NCBI RefSeq assembly: GCF_000527035.1
Contig: NZ_AZUK01000001.1
Location: 372,001-436,000 of the forward strand
DNA length: 64,000 bases
Source: Tolumonas lignilytica
Lineage (GTDB): Bacteria; Pseudomonadota; Gammaproteobacteria; Enterobacterales; Aeromonadaceae
Reading direction: 5' to 3'
This document shows positions 1 through 8,601 of this stretch, in pieces (positions within the stretch are counted from its first letter, which is position 1; the number at the start of each line of letters is the position of its first letter). The position numbers were made by a program, and so were the translations under genes. Under the pieces are notes generated by a model. The model did not search any database. It worked only from the letters and a program-made list of their open reading frames with translations, and was not told the DNA's origin.

Positions 1-50
1 CGAATGCTCCACTATAGAATCAACACTACGATAAAAGAATCAAGAAAAGC

Positions 51-641
51 ATGGCCTCTCTCGAATCACTGCTGACCCGTGTCCGCGCCTGTACCATCTG
101 CTCCGAACAGTTACCGCTTGGCCCGCACCCAGTATTGCAGATCCATGAATCAGCGCAGATCCTGATCGTCGGACAAGCTCCGGGGCGCAAGGTGCACGAA
201 ACCGGTATTCCCTTCAATGATGCCAGCGGTGACCGACTGCGCAGTTGGCTCGGCATTTCACGTGATGATTTTTACGATGAACAGAAAGTCGCCATTCTGC
301 CGATGGGTTTCTGTTTTCCCGGAACCGGAAAATCGGGCGATCTGCCACCGCGCCCGGAATGTGCACAGGCCTGGCGCGCGGCTTTGTTGTCCTACCTCAA
401 AAATATCAAGCTGACCCTGATTATTGGCCGCTATGCGATGGCTTATCACCTGCCGGATGAACAGAGCTCAGTGACAGAAGCCGTGCAATCCTGGCAGAAA
501 TACTGGCCACAGCAGGTTCCTTTACCGCATCCCAGCCCGCGGAATAATCTCTGGCTTAAACGTAATCCCTGGTTTGAACAAACGTTGCTGCCCAGCCTTC
601 AACAACAGGTGGCGAACATTCTTAACGATAAAGAGGTTTGA
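51..641 (+). CDS. Uracil-DNA glycosylase superfamily protein
   Basis: A 196-residue protein of the uracil-DNA glycosylase superfamily (COG1573-like), whose members remove uracil or related lesions from DNA. The N-terminal part has the motif GQAPGRKVHETGIPF (about residues 41-55), which matches the family's GxAPGxxE...G.PF active-site loop. The C-terminal PLPHPSPRN (about 165-173) matches the HPSP-type loop that grips the flipped base. Two Cys near the N-terminus (CTIC, 14-17) recall the Fe-S families 4 and 5, but I cannot show a complete four-Cys cluster. The gene stands alone and is followed by a hairpin. Substrate specificity is not readable from sequence; the family assignment is good. Confidence 0.82.
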   Translation: MASLESLLTRVRACTICSEQLPLGPHPVLQIHESAQILIVGQAPGRKVHETGIPFNDASGDRLRSWLGISRDDFYDEQKVAILPMGFCFPGTGKSGDLPPRPECAQAWRAALLSYLKNIKLTLIIGRYAMAYHLPDEQSSVTEAVQSWQKYWPQQVPLPHPSPRNNLWLKRNPWFEQTLLPSLQQQVANILNDKEV

Positions 642-703
642 AATGAAAGCAGCCGATTATGCACCGGCATGCCTGAGTCATAACTACCAGCAGGAAGAGA
701 ATA

Positions 704-738
704 AATTACCGCAGCCACGCAATCTGACTGCGGTAATT
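704..738. terminator. Hairpin between convergent genes
   Basis: A perfect 11-bp inverted repeat (AATTACCGCAG at 704-714, CTGCGGTAATT at 728-738) with a 13-nt loop lies between the glycosylase-like gene and the convergent CDF transporter gene. The flanks are AT-rich without a long T-run, so it may act as a modest bidirectional terminator or 3' stabiliser. Confidence 0.5.
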
Positions 739-751
739 AGCGGTTATCCAA

Positions 752-1672
752 TCAGTTCGCTGATTTGATCTCGGCTGGGTCAACGTGCGTCATGACGTTT
801 AATACTGGGTGCTGCGCTAAAACAGCCTTACGGGCCGCAACCGCAATATCGTGCCCTTCTTTGACTGACAATGTGCCATCAATTTCAAGATGCACATCGA
901 CAACGATCAGATCGCCCATTTTGCGGGTTTTCAAATCATGAATGCCTGACACCCCAGTCGTGTTCAGCAACGTCGTTTTGATCTTATCTTCAGTCTCGGT
1001 ATCAGCCGCGCGATCCATCAGATCATGCAGCGAATCCCACATGAAGGAATAACCCATTTTCGCCACCATCAGGCCGACAATCAGTGCCGCCAGCGGGTCA
1101 AACAAGCCATAGCCCATCAGGTTACCAACGATACCGATTGCCACCACCAACGAAGATGCGGCATCAGAGCGAGCATGCCAGGCATTTGCCACCAGCATGC
1201 TGGAGCGGACACGTTTAGCGACTGCCAGCATGTAGCGGAACAGTAACTCCTTCATCACTAATGCCGTCAGCGCCACCCACAATGCGACAATCTGAACCTT
1301 GGCAATGGTTTCCGGATGCTGGATTTTATGAATCGCCGATCCCAGCATCCCCAATCCCACAGCCAGCAATAAGACACCTAATACCAGTGATGCGGCATTT
1401 TCATAACGATGATGGCCATAAGGATGATCGTCATCGGCTGCTTTTTTGCTTTTATGGTTTGCCAGCAAGACCACAAAGTCGGCCACCAAATCGGATAACG
1501 AGTGGATACCATCTGCAATCAGACCTTGAGAGCCGGAAATAAAACCAACAACGACTTGACCAGCCGTCAGCAGGCAGTTGACGAAAACGCTGACCCAGGT
1601 GCTTTTCTTTGCCGCTTGATAACGTTCCGATTGTTTATTGTCATGTTCATCAAACAGGATGTCTTTTTCCAT
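752..1672 (-). CDS. Cation diffusion facilitator (CDF) metal transporter
   Basis: A CDF-family metal/proton antiporter of the inner membrane, 306 residues from the ATG at 1672; a TTG 15 bp upstream would add five residues without better ribosome-binding sequence. After a charged N-terminus there are about six membrane segments. TM2 carries ADGIHSLSDL and TM5 carries HARSDAAS, the two acidic/His metal-site motifs of the family. A cytoplasmic His loop (DDDHPYGHHRYE) follows TM2. The C-terminal ~80 residues form the usual ferredoxin-like metal-sensing domain (HDLKTRKMGD, VDVHLEIDG). The DxxxD-type TM2 motif is like iron/manganese-type CDFs rather than zinc-specific ones, but the metal cannot be assigned with certainty. 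Confidence 0.88.
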   Translation of the reverse strand: MEKDILFDEHDNKQSERYQAAKKSTWVSVFVNCLLTAGQVVVGFISGSQGLIADGIHSLSDLVADFVVLLANHKSKKAADDDHPYGHHRYENAASLVLGVLLLAVGLGMLGSAIHKIQHPETIAKVQIVALWVALTALVMKELLFRYMLAVAKRVRSSMLVANAWHARSDAASSLVVAIGIVGNLMGYGLFDPLAALIVGLMVAKMGYSFMWDSLHDLMDRAADTETEDKIKTTLLNTTGVSGIHDLKTRKMGDLIVVDVHLEIDGTLSVKEGHDIAVAARKAVLAQHPVLNVMTHVDPAEIKSAN

Positions 1673-1913
1673 ACGAGTGACCCGCAAAAAAGTTGATATG
1701 ACTAACGCGCATCGTTATTCACTTCGGAATTACTTCAGGATGGTGAGGGTTTAACGCAGAAATTACACCATTAGCCTCGGCCAGCGGTGCACTATCAGGG
1801 CAGGATGGCTAAGACTCTGAAGATAATCCAGTTTTAGGACTGGGATTTCTGTCCAAAGTAATAACCAATGATTTACATGACTATTTTCTTTGTTTACTCA
1901 CCGCCTGTAAACC

Positions 1914-2546
1914 TTATTTATCATGGCTGAGGAAGTTACGACGGAAATGCCATATGGCCGGCAGCAGTGAAACCACAACGATACCGAACACCAGCAAAGA
2001 GAAGTGCGCTTTGATCCAGGCATTATGGCCCAACCAGACTCCAGCCAACAGAAACAAGCTGGTCCACAGCACGCCCCCTATCGCATTAAACAGAAAAAAA
2101 CGCGAAGGGTTCATGCCGGTCATGCCCGCGACAAAGGGAGTACCAGCACGAACCACTGGAATAAAACGGCAAATGATAATCGCCTGCCCGCCATATTCAT
2201 CGAAAAAATGATGTACCTTTTGAATATATTCCGGTTTCACCCAGCGGCGGTGTAACAGAAATTGTCCGAATCGCGAACGACCAATCGCGTAGTTCAGATT
2301 ATCTCCCCCAATCGATGCCAGGGCGATGATAATGACGGGCACCACAGGCGAAATATTGGATAAACCAAGAAACGCCCCCGTCGTGAACAACAGTGAGTCG
2401 CCGGGTAAGAGCGGTAAAAACACCAGCCCGGTTTCAAGAAAGACGATCAAGGCGATCAGCAGCACACCCAACAACCAATTTTGCGCCAGAACCGAAGTCA
2501 TTGCGTGGTCGTTCATGATCCAATAAAACAGCCATGTCGATATCAT
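1914..2546 (-). CDS. DedA family membrane protein
   Basis: A 210-residue integral membrane protein of the DedA (SNARE-associated/VTT) family, whose members act as lipid flippases or support envelope homeostasis and proton-motive force. Seen in the sequence: an early hydrophobic stretch with FLETGLVFLPLLPGDSLLF (the family E..LP.LPGD motif), a GGDNLNYAIGR loop, and the signature RFIPVVRAGTPFVAGMTGM with the conserved Arg and Pro. A C-terminal hydrophobic helix ends in a basic tail. The start at 2546 has only a weak ribosome-binding site; an internal Met at 2513 is possible. It is closest to the DedA/YqjA/YghB group; no more exact name is supportable. Confidence 0.88.
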   Translation of the reverse strand: MISTWLFYWIMNDHAMTSVLAQNWLLGVLLIALIVFLETGLVFLPLLPGDSLLFTTGAFLGLSNISPVVPVIIIALASIGGDNLNYAIGRSRFGQFLLHRRWVKPEYIQKVHHFFDEYGGQAIIICRFIPVVRAGTPFVAGMTGMNPSRFFLFNAIGGVLWTSLFLLAGVWLGHNAWIKAHFSLLVFGIVVVSLLPAIWHFRRNFLSHDK

Positions 2547-2660
2547 TCAGATTTCTCAATTAAATTTCTTTTATTAGCATAGGATGCTTTAAGCAAAATA
2601 AAGTACATTACCGGTAACATTCAACTCATTGTGATACTCATTGTAGATAAAGAGGTGAAC

Positions 2661-3635
2661 ATGCAACCCAATGTCGTGCTTTATCGGAACATCCCTGACG
2701 ACCTCCTCGCCTTACTGGAACAGCATTGCCGGGTCACTTTTTTTGATGGGATCAATGCTGATAACCGTGCTGCTTTTACGCAGGCATTAGCTGAAGCAGA
2801 AGGTGTTATCGGTGTTGGTGTCAAATTTACGGATGAACTGCTTGCCGCAGCCCCCAGACTCAAGGCTGCCTCCACCATTTCGGTCGGTTATGACGATTTT
2901 GATGTAGCCGCCCTGACTGCGCGTCACATCGCCCTGATGCACACGCCCGGCGTATTAACCGAAACCACCGCCGATACCATATTTACGTTGGTGTTATGTA
3001 TCGCCCGCCGCATCACCGAACTCGCCGATAACGTGAAAAAAGGGCAATGGCAGGCCAGTATCGGGCCGGATTGGTATGGTTCTAACGTGCATGGTAAAAC
3101 CATCGGTATCCTGGGTATGGGGCGCATCGGCTATGCGGTTGCGCGCCGCGCCCGACTTGGCTTTAACATGAACGTGCTCTATTACAACCGCTCGGCTAAA
3201 CCTGAAGCCGAATTGACTTTGCATGCTCGTCGTTGTGCATTGGATGAGCTGCTCGCTGAGGCCGATTTCGTCTGTAACGTACTGCCGCTGACACCTGAAA
3301 CACGACACATCATTAACCATGAAACCTTGGCTAAAATGAAACCCTCGGCCTTTCTGGTGAATGGCGGACGTGGGGCCTCGGTTGACGAAGCCGCACTGAT
3401 TGATGCATTAAAATCCGGTGTCATCAAAGGAGCCGGTTTAGATGTGTTTGAGAAAGAACCCTTACCAGTCACGTCGGAATTGTTGTCTCTGCCGAATGTC
3501 ATTGCACTGCCCCATATCGGCTCGGCAACACACGAAACTCGTTATGAAATGTCAAAACTGGCGGTACTCAATCTGCTTGCCGCACTGAAGGGCGATGTGA
3601 GCAAAAACTGTGTGAACCCGACGGCATTCCGTTAA
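2661..3635 (+). CDS. ghrB: Glyoxylate/hydroxypyruvate (2-ketogluconate) reductase
   Basis: An NAD(P)H-dependent 2-hydroxyacid dehydrogenase reducing glyoxylate, hydroxypyruvate and 2-ketogluconate in the cytoplasm. From the ATG at 2661 it is 324 residues, the same length as E. coli GhrB, with strong end-to-end similarity ([42 protein letters not shown]). The Rossmann loop is [16 protein letters not shown]. The catalytic set is the Arg in [10 protein letters not shown], the Glu of EKEPLP and the His of [18 protein letters not shown] ribosome-binding site sits directly before 2661, so the in-frame Met ten codons upstream is rejected. It is monocistronic, with a GC-rich hairpin just after it. 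Confidence 0.93.
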   Translation: MQPNVVLYRNIPDDLLALLEQHCRVTFFDGINADNRAAFTQALAEAEGVIGVGVKFTDELLAAAPRLKAASTISVGYDDFDVAALTARHIALMHTPGVLTETTADTIFTLVLCIARRITELADNVKKGQWQASIGPDWYGSNVHGKTIGILGMGRIGYAVARRARLGFNMNVLYYNRSAKPEAELTLHARRCALDELLAEADFVCNVLPLTPETRHIINHETLAKMKPSAFLVNGGRGASVDEAALIDALKSGVIKGAGLDVFEKEPLPVTSELLSLPNVIALPHIGSATHETRYEMSKLAVLNLLAALKGDVSKNCVNPTAFR

Positions 3636-3640
3636 TCTTG

Positions 3641-3669
3641 CGGGGCCATCAGACTTTACTGAGGCCCCG
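3641..3669 (+). terminator. Putative terminator hairpin after ghrB
   Basis: CGGGGCC at 3641-3647 pairs with GGCCCCG at 3663-3669 around a 15-nt loop, six bases after the ghrB stop. The T-run is poor (TCATTCC), so termination may be partial. Confidence 0.5.
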
Positions 3670-3825
3670 TCATTCCGCCCCATTCAGTCTCTTCCCCGAT
3701 TGTTTTTCGCTATCTGGTGCAGCAATGTACTGAAAATTAAGCCTCAAATTTGTTATCAATCGTTTCCCATATGCCATGCTTAAGGAGGATACTTATCTGG
3801 CATACGTTTCAATATGGAGCGAGTG

Positions 3826-6561
3826 ATGACAGACCCGGCCTTCTCTTTTGATGTCCATGCGCAACCCGCCGAACAGGTTTTCAATACGGTTGACTCTCAG
3901 CCTGATGGGCTTTCTCATGAACAAGTTCAGTTACGCCACCAGCAATATGGCGCAAACCGGCTGACCCCTGCGGTAGGCGAAAGCCCGTGGGTTAAGTTTT
4001 TCCGGCAATTTAACAATGTACTGATTTATGTCCTGCTGGTGGCGGCCACCATGAGCTGGCTGCTGGGGCGCTGGACAGACGGTACAGTTATCTTTGCGGT
4101 CGTCATCATCAACGGGATCTTTGGTTTTCTTCAGGAAGGCAAAGCCGAACAAGCGCTGGCCTCTATCCGCTCGATGTTACGGGTGCATACGCACGTCTTA
4201 CGCGATGGTGTTCGTCAGCAGATCGATGCCGAAGAACTGACGCTGGGCGACGTTGTCTTACTGGAGTCAGGCGATCGGGTGCCTGCTGATTTACGTCTGT
4301 TTGAAGGGATCAATTTAGCCGTTCAGGAAAGTGCGCTGACGGGCGAATCGTTCAGTGTGCAAAAGCAAACTGATCCTGTCCGTGTCGATGCCCCGCTGGC
4401 AGAGCGTTTTTGTATGCTGTATGCCGGTACTTTAGTCACGCAAGGTCGTGCTCGAGGTATTACCGTCAATATTGGGGATAATACGGAAATCGGCAAAATC
4501 GGCAGTATGCTGCGCTCTGTTGAACCGCTCACAACTCCGTTGATGAAACAACTGGGCGATCTGGGCACCACCCTGACCAAAGCCATTTTAATACTGACCG
4601 GTTTAACCTTTTTCTTTGGTTGGATCTGGCGAGCCTACCCCATCGACGAACTCTTTATGGCCGCAGTCGGGTTAGCCGTCGCCGCCATTCCAGAAGGGCT
4701 GCCTGCGGTCATTACCATTACCCTGGCAATCGGTGTTCAGCGAATGGCGAACCATAATGCCATCATCCGCCGTTTACCTGCCGTTGAAACGCTGGGCTCC
4801 GTTTCCGTCATCTGTACTGATAAGACCGGCACATTGACCCGCAATGAAATGAGCGCCCAATCGGTACAAATTCATCAGGGTGAATTGGCCGTCAGCGGCG
4901 TGGGATATTCACCTCTCGGCGATATCACCTCTGCACAAAAAGCCCTGAATGACACACAACAATTAACCCTACAACGACTCGCCGTCGCCGCTGTTTTATG
5001 CAACGATGCCCGTTTCGATCAGAAAACGATCCCCTGGCAACTGCATGGAGACCCGACCGAAGGTGCCTTGCTGATCCTGGCGGCCAAGGCCGGACTAGAC
5101 CCCGCTGCGATCCAGCAATCGATTCCCCGTTTAGCGGAAATTCCTTTTGAATCAACGCATGGCTATATGGCTACGCTGCATCCTTCGCCGGAAGGCAGCA
5201 CACAACCGTATCAACTGCTGCTAAAAGGTGCGCCGGAAAAAATCCTGCAGTTCTGTACACAGGTATGGACACCGACCGGCTTTCTTCCCCTTGAACTGAC
5301 CGAATGGCAGCAGGCGATTGATCATTTTGCAGCCCGAGGGCAACGCGTGCTGGCGCTGGCCGAAGCTGAAACTTCGAATCCTTTCATCTCGACCGCCCAT
5401 CAGACACAGACGACACCAGATCTGACCTGTTACCCTTTCACGCTATTGGGGCTGGTCGGCATCATGGATCCACCGCGAGAAGAAGCGCACCTCGCCATCA
5501 TGCAATGTCGTCAGGCAGGTATTCATGTGATTATGGTGACCGGTGATCACGCCAGCACCGCCACGGCCATCGGTTCACAACTCGGATTAAATGAACCGCT
5601 AACAGTGATCACCGGCAGTGAGCTGGAACAAATGCCCGCAGAGGAATTACAGGCAAAAGCGGCCCACATCGATATCGTGGCACGAGCAACCCCGACACAT
5701 AAATTAAAGCTGGTCTCCGCATTGCAGGCCGACCACCATGTGGTCGCCATGACCGGCGATGGCGTCAATGATGCACCCGCCCTGAAGCGTGCGGACATCG
5801 GCGTCGCCATGGGCAAAAAAGGAACTGAAGCAGCAAAAGAAGCAGCCGAAATGGTGCTGGCGGATGACAATTTCGCGACCTTGCGAACCGCCGTGCTGGA
5901 AGGGCGTACCGTTTATGACAACCTGCGCAAGGCGCTGGTCTTTCTGTTGCCGACCAACGGCGGGCAAGCACTGGTGATGATTGCCGCGATCTTACTCGGC
6001 ATCACGCTGCCCATCACCCCCGTGCAGATTTTATGGGTCAACATGGTCAGCGCCATCACGCTCTCCTTACCGTTGGTGTTTGATCAGGCCGCCCCGAACC
6101 TGATGCAACGTTCCCCTCGGCAAAGCCACGAAGCCTTGCTGGAGCCCGTGTTGTTATTCCGGATCGCGTTTGTCTCAGTATTACTGATGATCGCGACACT
6201 GGTGATCTACCATTGGAGCATGCTCCATCACGCTGATCTTGCCCGGGCCAGAACGGTAGCCATCAACTGTCTAGTGGGTGCGGAGATGGTTTATCTGATC
6301 AGTTGTCGCTCTTTGTTAAATTCGACCTTCTCTGTACGTGGCTGGCTGGATAATGGTTATGCTCTGCTGGCGATTTTCCTGTTATCCCTTCTGCAACTGG
6401 CACTGACTTATCTCCCGTTTATGCATCTGCTTTTTGGTACTGACGGGTTAGACCTGCAAGATTGGATCATGATTGTGAGCAGCTGTTTATTACTTTATTT
6501 GCTGATGGAAGTGGAAAAACAGCTTACCCCCCGCTTTCTTTTCCGGAGTAAAAAAGCATGA
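3826..6561 (+). CDS. P-type cation-transporting ATPase (P2 type)
   Basis: A P-type ATPase of 911 residues that would move a cation across the inner membrane using an aspartyl-phosphate intermediate. Order of parts: cation-ATPase N-terminal region (PDGLSHEQVQLRHQQYG), TM1-2, actuator domain with TGES, TM3-4 with PEGLP, phosphorylation loop CTDKTGTLTRNE, nucleotide-binding domain, hinge GDGVNDAPALKRADIGVAMG, TM5-10. TM4 resembles Ca2+ pumps, but TM6 reads WVNMVSAITLSL and lacks the Asp of the Ca2+-pump WVNLVTD motif, so the ion is uncertain. The start at 3826 has GGAG six bases upstream; an ATG at 3814 has none. The stop overlaps the next gene by four bases (ATGA), indicating one operon. Confidence 0.92.
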   Translation: MTDPAFSFDVHAQPAEQVFNTVDSQPDGLSHEQVQLRHQQYGANRLTPAVGESPWVKFFRQFNNVLIYVLLVAATMSWLLGRWTDGTVIFAVVIINGIFGFLQEGKAEQALASIRSMLRVHTHVLRDGVRQQIDAEELTLGDVVLLESGDRVPADLRLFEGINLAVQESALTGESFSVQKQTDPVRVDAPLAERFCMLYAGTLVTQGRARGITVNIGDNTEIGKIGSMLRSVEPLTTPLMKQLGDLGTTLTKAILILTGLTFFFGWIWRAYPIDELFMAAVGLAVAAIPEGLPAVITITLAIGVQRMANHNAIIRRLPAVETLGSVSVICTDKTGTLTRNEMSAQSVQIHQGELAVSGVGYSPLGDITSAQKALNDTQQLTLQRLAVAAVLCNDARFDQKTIPWQLHGDPTEGALLILAAKAGLDPAAIQQSIPRLAEIPFESTHGYMATLHPSPEGSTQPYQLLLKGAPEKILQFCTQVWTPTGFLPLELTEWQQAIDHFAARGQRVLALAEAETSNPFISTAHQTQTTPDLTCYPFTLLGLVGIMDPPREEAHLAIMQCRQAGIHVIMVTGDHASTATAIGSQLGLNEPLTVITGSELEQMPAEELQAKAAHIDIVARATPTHKLKLVSALQADHHVVAMTGDGVNDAPALKRADIGVAMGKKGTEAAKEAAEMVLADDNFATLRTAVLEGRTVYDNLRKALVFLLPTNGGQALVMIAAILLGITLPITPVQILWVNMVSAITLSLPLVFDQAAPNLMQRSPRQSHEALLEPVLLFRIAFVSVLLMIATLVIYHWSMLHHADLARARTVAINCLVGAEMVYLISCRSLLNSTFSVRGWLDNGYALLAIFLLSLLQLALTYLPFMHLLFGTDGLDLQDWIMIVSSCLLLYLLMEVEKQLTPRFLFRSKKA

Positions 6562-7754
6562 ATTCAGAAACGAAACCTCATTCATGGCGAAACATTCCGA
6601 CTGCAATCTGGATCTTGGGTTTTGTCAGTATGCTGATGGATATTTCCTCTGAGTTGATCCACAGTCTGTTACCTCTCTTTATGGTAACCACGCTGGGTGC
6701 CAGCACACTGATGGTGGGGATTATCGAAGGGATGGCGGAAGCCACCGCCCTGATCGTGAAAGTCTTTTCCGGCGTGATCAGCGACTACATTGGAAAACGG
6801 AAATGGCTGGCCGTCACAGGCTACGCACTCGGCGCGTTTACCAAACCGGTCTTTGCCCTTTCCAGCAGTCTAGGGCTGGTTTTGACTGCACGGCTGACCG
6901 ATCGGGTGGGTAAAGGGTTACGTGGGGCACCAAGAGATGCACTGGTCGCCGATATTACTCCGCCGGAATTACGGGGCGCGGCTTTTGGCCTCCGTCAGTC
7001 ACTGGATACCGTCGGCGCTTTTCTCGGCCCCCTGCTGGCGGTGGGATTGATGCTGTTGTGGGCCAATAATTTCCGCGCGGTCTTTTGGGTCGCCGTGATC
7101 CCGGGGTTTCTGGCCGTGTTATTGCTGGCTGTGGGAATTAAGGAGCCGGAAGTCGCCGCGACGACCCAACGTAAAAATCCGCTGGTCATGTCCAATCTGC
7201 GCCGATTAGACCATCGCTATTGGTGGATTGTCGCCATTGGCGGCATTTTTACGCTGGCCCGATTCAGTGAAGCCTTTTTGGTGCTGAGGGCCAAAGACAG
7301 CGGTGTACCGCTAGCTTATATTCCACTGGTCATGGTGCTGATGAATGTCATTTATGCTCTGTCGGCATATCCGTTCGGACACCTTTCTGACCATGTCAGC
7401 CGTTACAAACTATTAGGCTACGGCCTGCTCATGTTGTTCGCTGCCGATATTGCACTGGCCATCAATGATCACTGGAGCATGCTGTTGCTCGGTATTGTCC
7501 TCTGGGGGCTGCATATGGGTTTGACCCAAGGCATTCTGGCAGCATTAGTGGCCGATACCGCCCCTGCTGATTTGCGCGGCACCGCGTTTGGCTTTTTTAA
7601 TTTAGCCAGCGGGATCGTGATGCTGCTGGCCAGTGTGATTGCGGGCTGGTTATGGGAGCAATTTGGGGCTTCGGCCACTTTTTTCGCTGGCGCCATGTTT
7701 TGTGCCACTGCATTAATGGGCCTGTTGATCAAAAACACAGCCGACAGCATCTAG
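6558..7754 (+). CDS. Major facilitator superfamily transporter
   Basis: A 398-residue MFS permease with about 12 membrane helices. The cytoplasmic loop 2-3 motif is degenerate (GVISDYIGKRKW, about residues 74-85), and a long conserved segment DRVGKGLRGAPRDALVADITPP follows. The second half repeats the pattern with PFGHLSDHVSRYK and ADTAPADLRGTAFGFFN. Its start codon overlaps the stop of the P-type ATPase (ATGA), so the two are almost certainly co-translated and may act on related substrates or in a shared stress response. The substrate cannot be told from sequence; the family commonly exports drugs or small organic compounds. Confidence 0.85.
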   Translation: MNSETKPHSWRNIPTAIWILGFVSMLMDISSELIHSLLPLFMVTTLGASTLMVGIIEGMAEATALIVKVFSGVISDYIGKRKWLAVTGYALGAFTKPVFALSSSLGLVLTARLTDRVGKGLRGAPRDALVADITPPELRGAAFGLRQSLDTVGAFLGPLLAVGLMLLWANNFRAVFWVAVIPGFLAVLLLAVGIKEPEVAATTQRKNPLVMSNLRRLDHRYWWIVAIGGIFTLARFSEAFLVLRAKDSGVPLAYIPLVMVLMNVIYALSAYPFGHLSDHVSRYKLLGYGLLMLFAADIALAINDHWSMLLLGIVLWGLHMGLTQGILAALVADTAPADLRGTAFGFFNLASGIVMLLASVIAGWLWEQFGASATFFAGAMFCATALMGLLIKNTADSI

Positions 7755-7789
7755 ATTCCGGCGCATAGCCGTGTTGTCATCACAGACAA

Positions 7790-8389
7790 TCAAGCCACCA
7801 CACTGAGCCCAAGCAGCTTCAGTGTGGTCTGCATGGCTTGATCCAATGCACTGCTGTCATGACGCAATTTCGTTAGCAATGAGGCACCGAGCCATAACTC
7901 ATAGAGTGCCAGTGCACTTTGTTCCGGTATCAACGTCGTTGCTAAAGAACCATCCTGGACCCCTTCAGCAATACACGCGGTTAGTTGTGCCAACAGACCC
8001 TCTGTTCCTAGTCGCAGGGCATGGCGCATCATTTCTGAGAGATCAGAAACCTCCGCACTCAGTTTCACGACCAGACATTGACCGTCCGGATCGGTACTTT
8101 CCTGTGTCGTCTGCCAGCGTTGCAAGTAAGTCAGCAAACGTTCTGCCGCCGTCTTATTTTTATCTGATAACAAAACTTCCAGACGCTGGTTGTAACCGGC
8201 AAAGTAGTCTTCCAGCAACGCCTCACCGAATGCTTCCTTAGATTTGAAATAATGATAAAAGGAGCCTTTGGGTACCTCGGCCAGACTCAGGATCTCTGCC
8301 AGTCCCACCGCAGAAAAGCCTTTACCAACGATCACCTTCTTTCCGGTATCGAGGATATGTTTTCGGACATCTTTATGTTCAGTCGCCAT
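7790..8389 (-). CDS. nemR: TetR-family repressor, NemR-like
   Basis: A 199-residue TetR-family transcriptional repressor. The N-terminal helix-turn-helix reads GLAEILSLAEVPKGSFYHYFKSKEAFGEALLE, near-identical in pattern to E. coli NemR, and the C-terminal half also matches (CLVVKLSAEVSDLSEMMRHAL, ALYELWLGASL). NemR senses reactive electrophiles and hypochlorite through cysteine chemistry. The Cys at the start of CLVVKLSAEV is in the position of the E. coli NemR Cys106 region. The start at 8389 has GGGAAG upstream; a GTG at 8404 is less likely. It is divergent from the DJ-1/Hsp31-like gene, with two palindromic operators between them. Confidence 0.82.
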   Translation of the reverse strand: MATEHKDVRKHILDTGKKVIVGKGFSAVGLAEILSLAEVPKGSFYHYFKSKEAFGEALLEDYFAGYNQRLEVLLSDKNKTAAERLLTYLQRWQTTQESTDPDGQCLVVKLSAEVSDLSEMMRHALRLGTEGLLAQLTACIAEGVQDGSLATTLIPEQSALALYELWLGASLLTKLRHDSSALDQAMQTTLKLLGLSVVA

Positions 8390-8408
8390 GGCTCGTCTTC
8401 CCACTAAC

Positions 8409-8423
8409 TAGACCGATCGTCTA
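8409..8423. promoter_or_regulatory. NemR-type operator 1
   Basis: TAGACCGATCGTCTA, a TAGAC-N5-GTCTA palindrome 20 bp from the nemR-like start codon. Its arms match the second site at 8486-8500 exactly, which supports autoregulation by the adjacent TetR-family protein. Confidence 0.72.
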
Positions 8424-8485
8424 ATAATCTATGAGGGCATTTTCAACGCCTTTGCACCAAATTGCAAACATCAAACACAAACCAC

Positions 8486-8500
8486 TAGACGACCGGTCTA
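8486..8500. promoter_or_regulatory. NemR-type operator 2
   Basis: TAGACGACCGGTCTA, the second TAGAC-N5-GTCTA palindrome, about 100 bp before the DJ-1/Hsp31-like start. With the copy at 8409-8423 it brackets the divergent promoters, so both transcripts are likely derepressed together. Confidence 0.72.
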
Positions 8501-8601
8501 ATTGATGTTAGTTTTTTGTTATTCTCTGGATATGAACAGACTATATATCCACCGAAGATACAGATTTTCCACTTACGCACTTAAGTAAAAAGGAATACCG
8601 A

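Noticed and set aside
574-768. Plus-strand reading frame overlapping the end of the glycosylase-like gene, including a 41-codon ATG frame from 643
   Set aside because: It runs through the intergenic hairpin, has no recognisable similarity, and overlaps genes at both ends.
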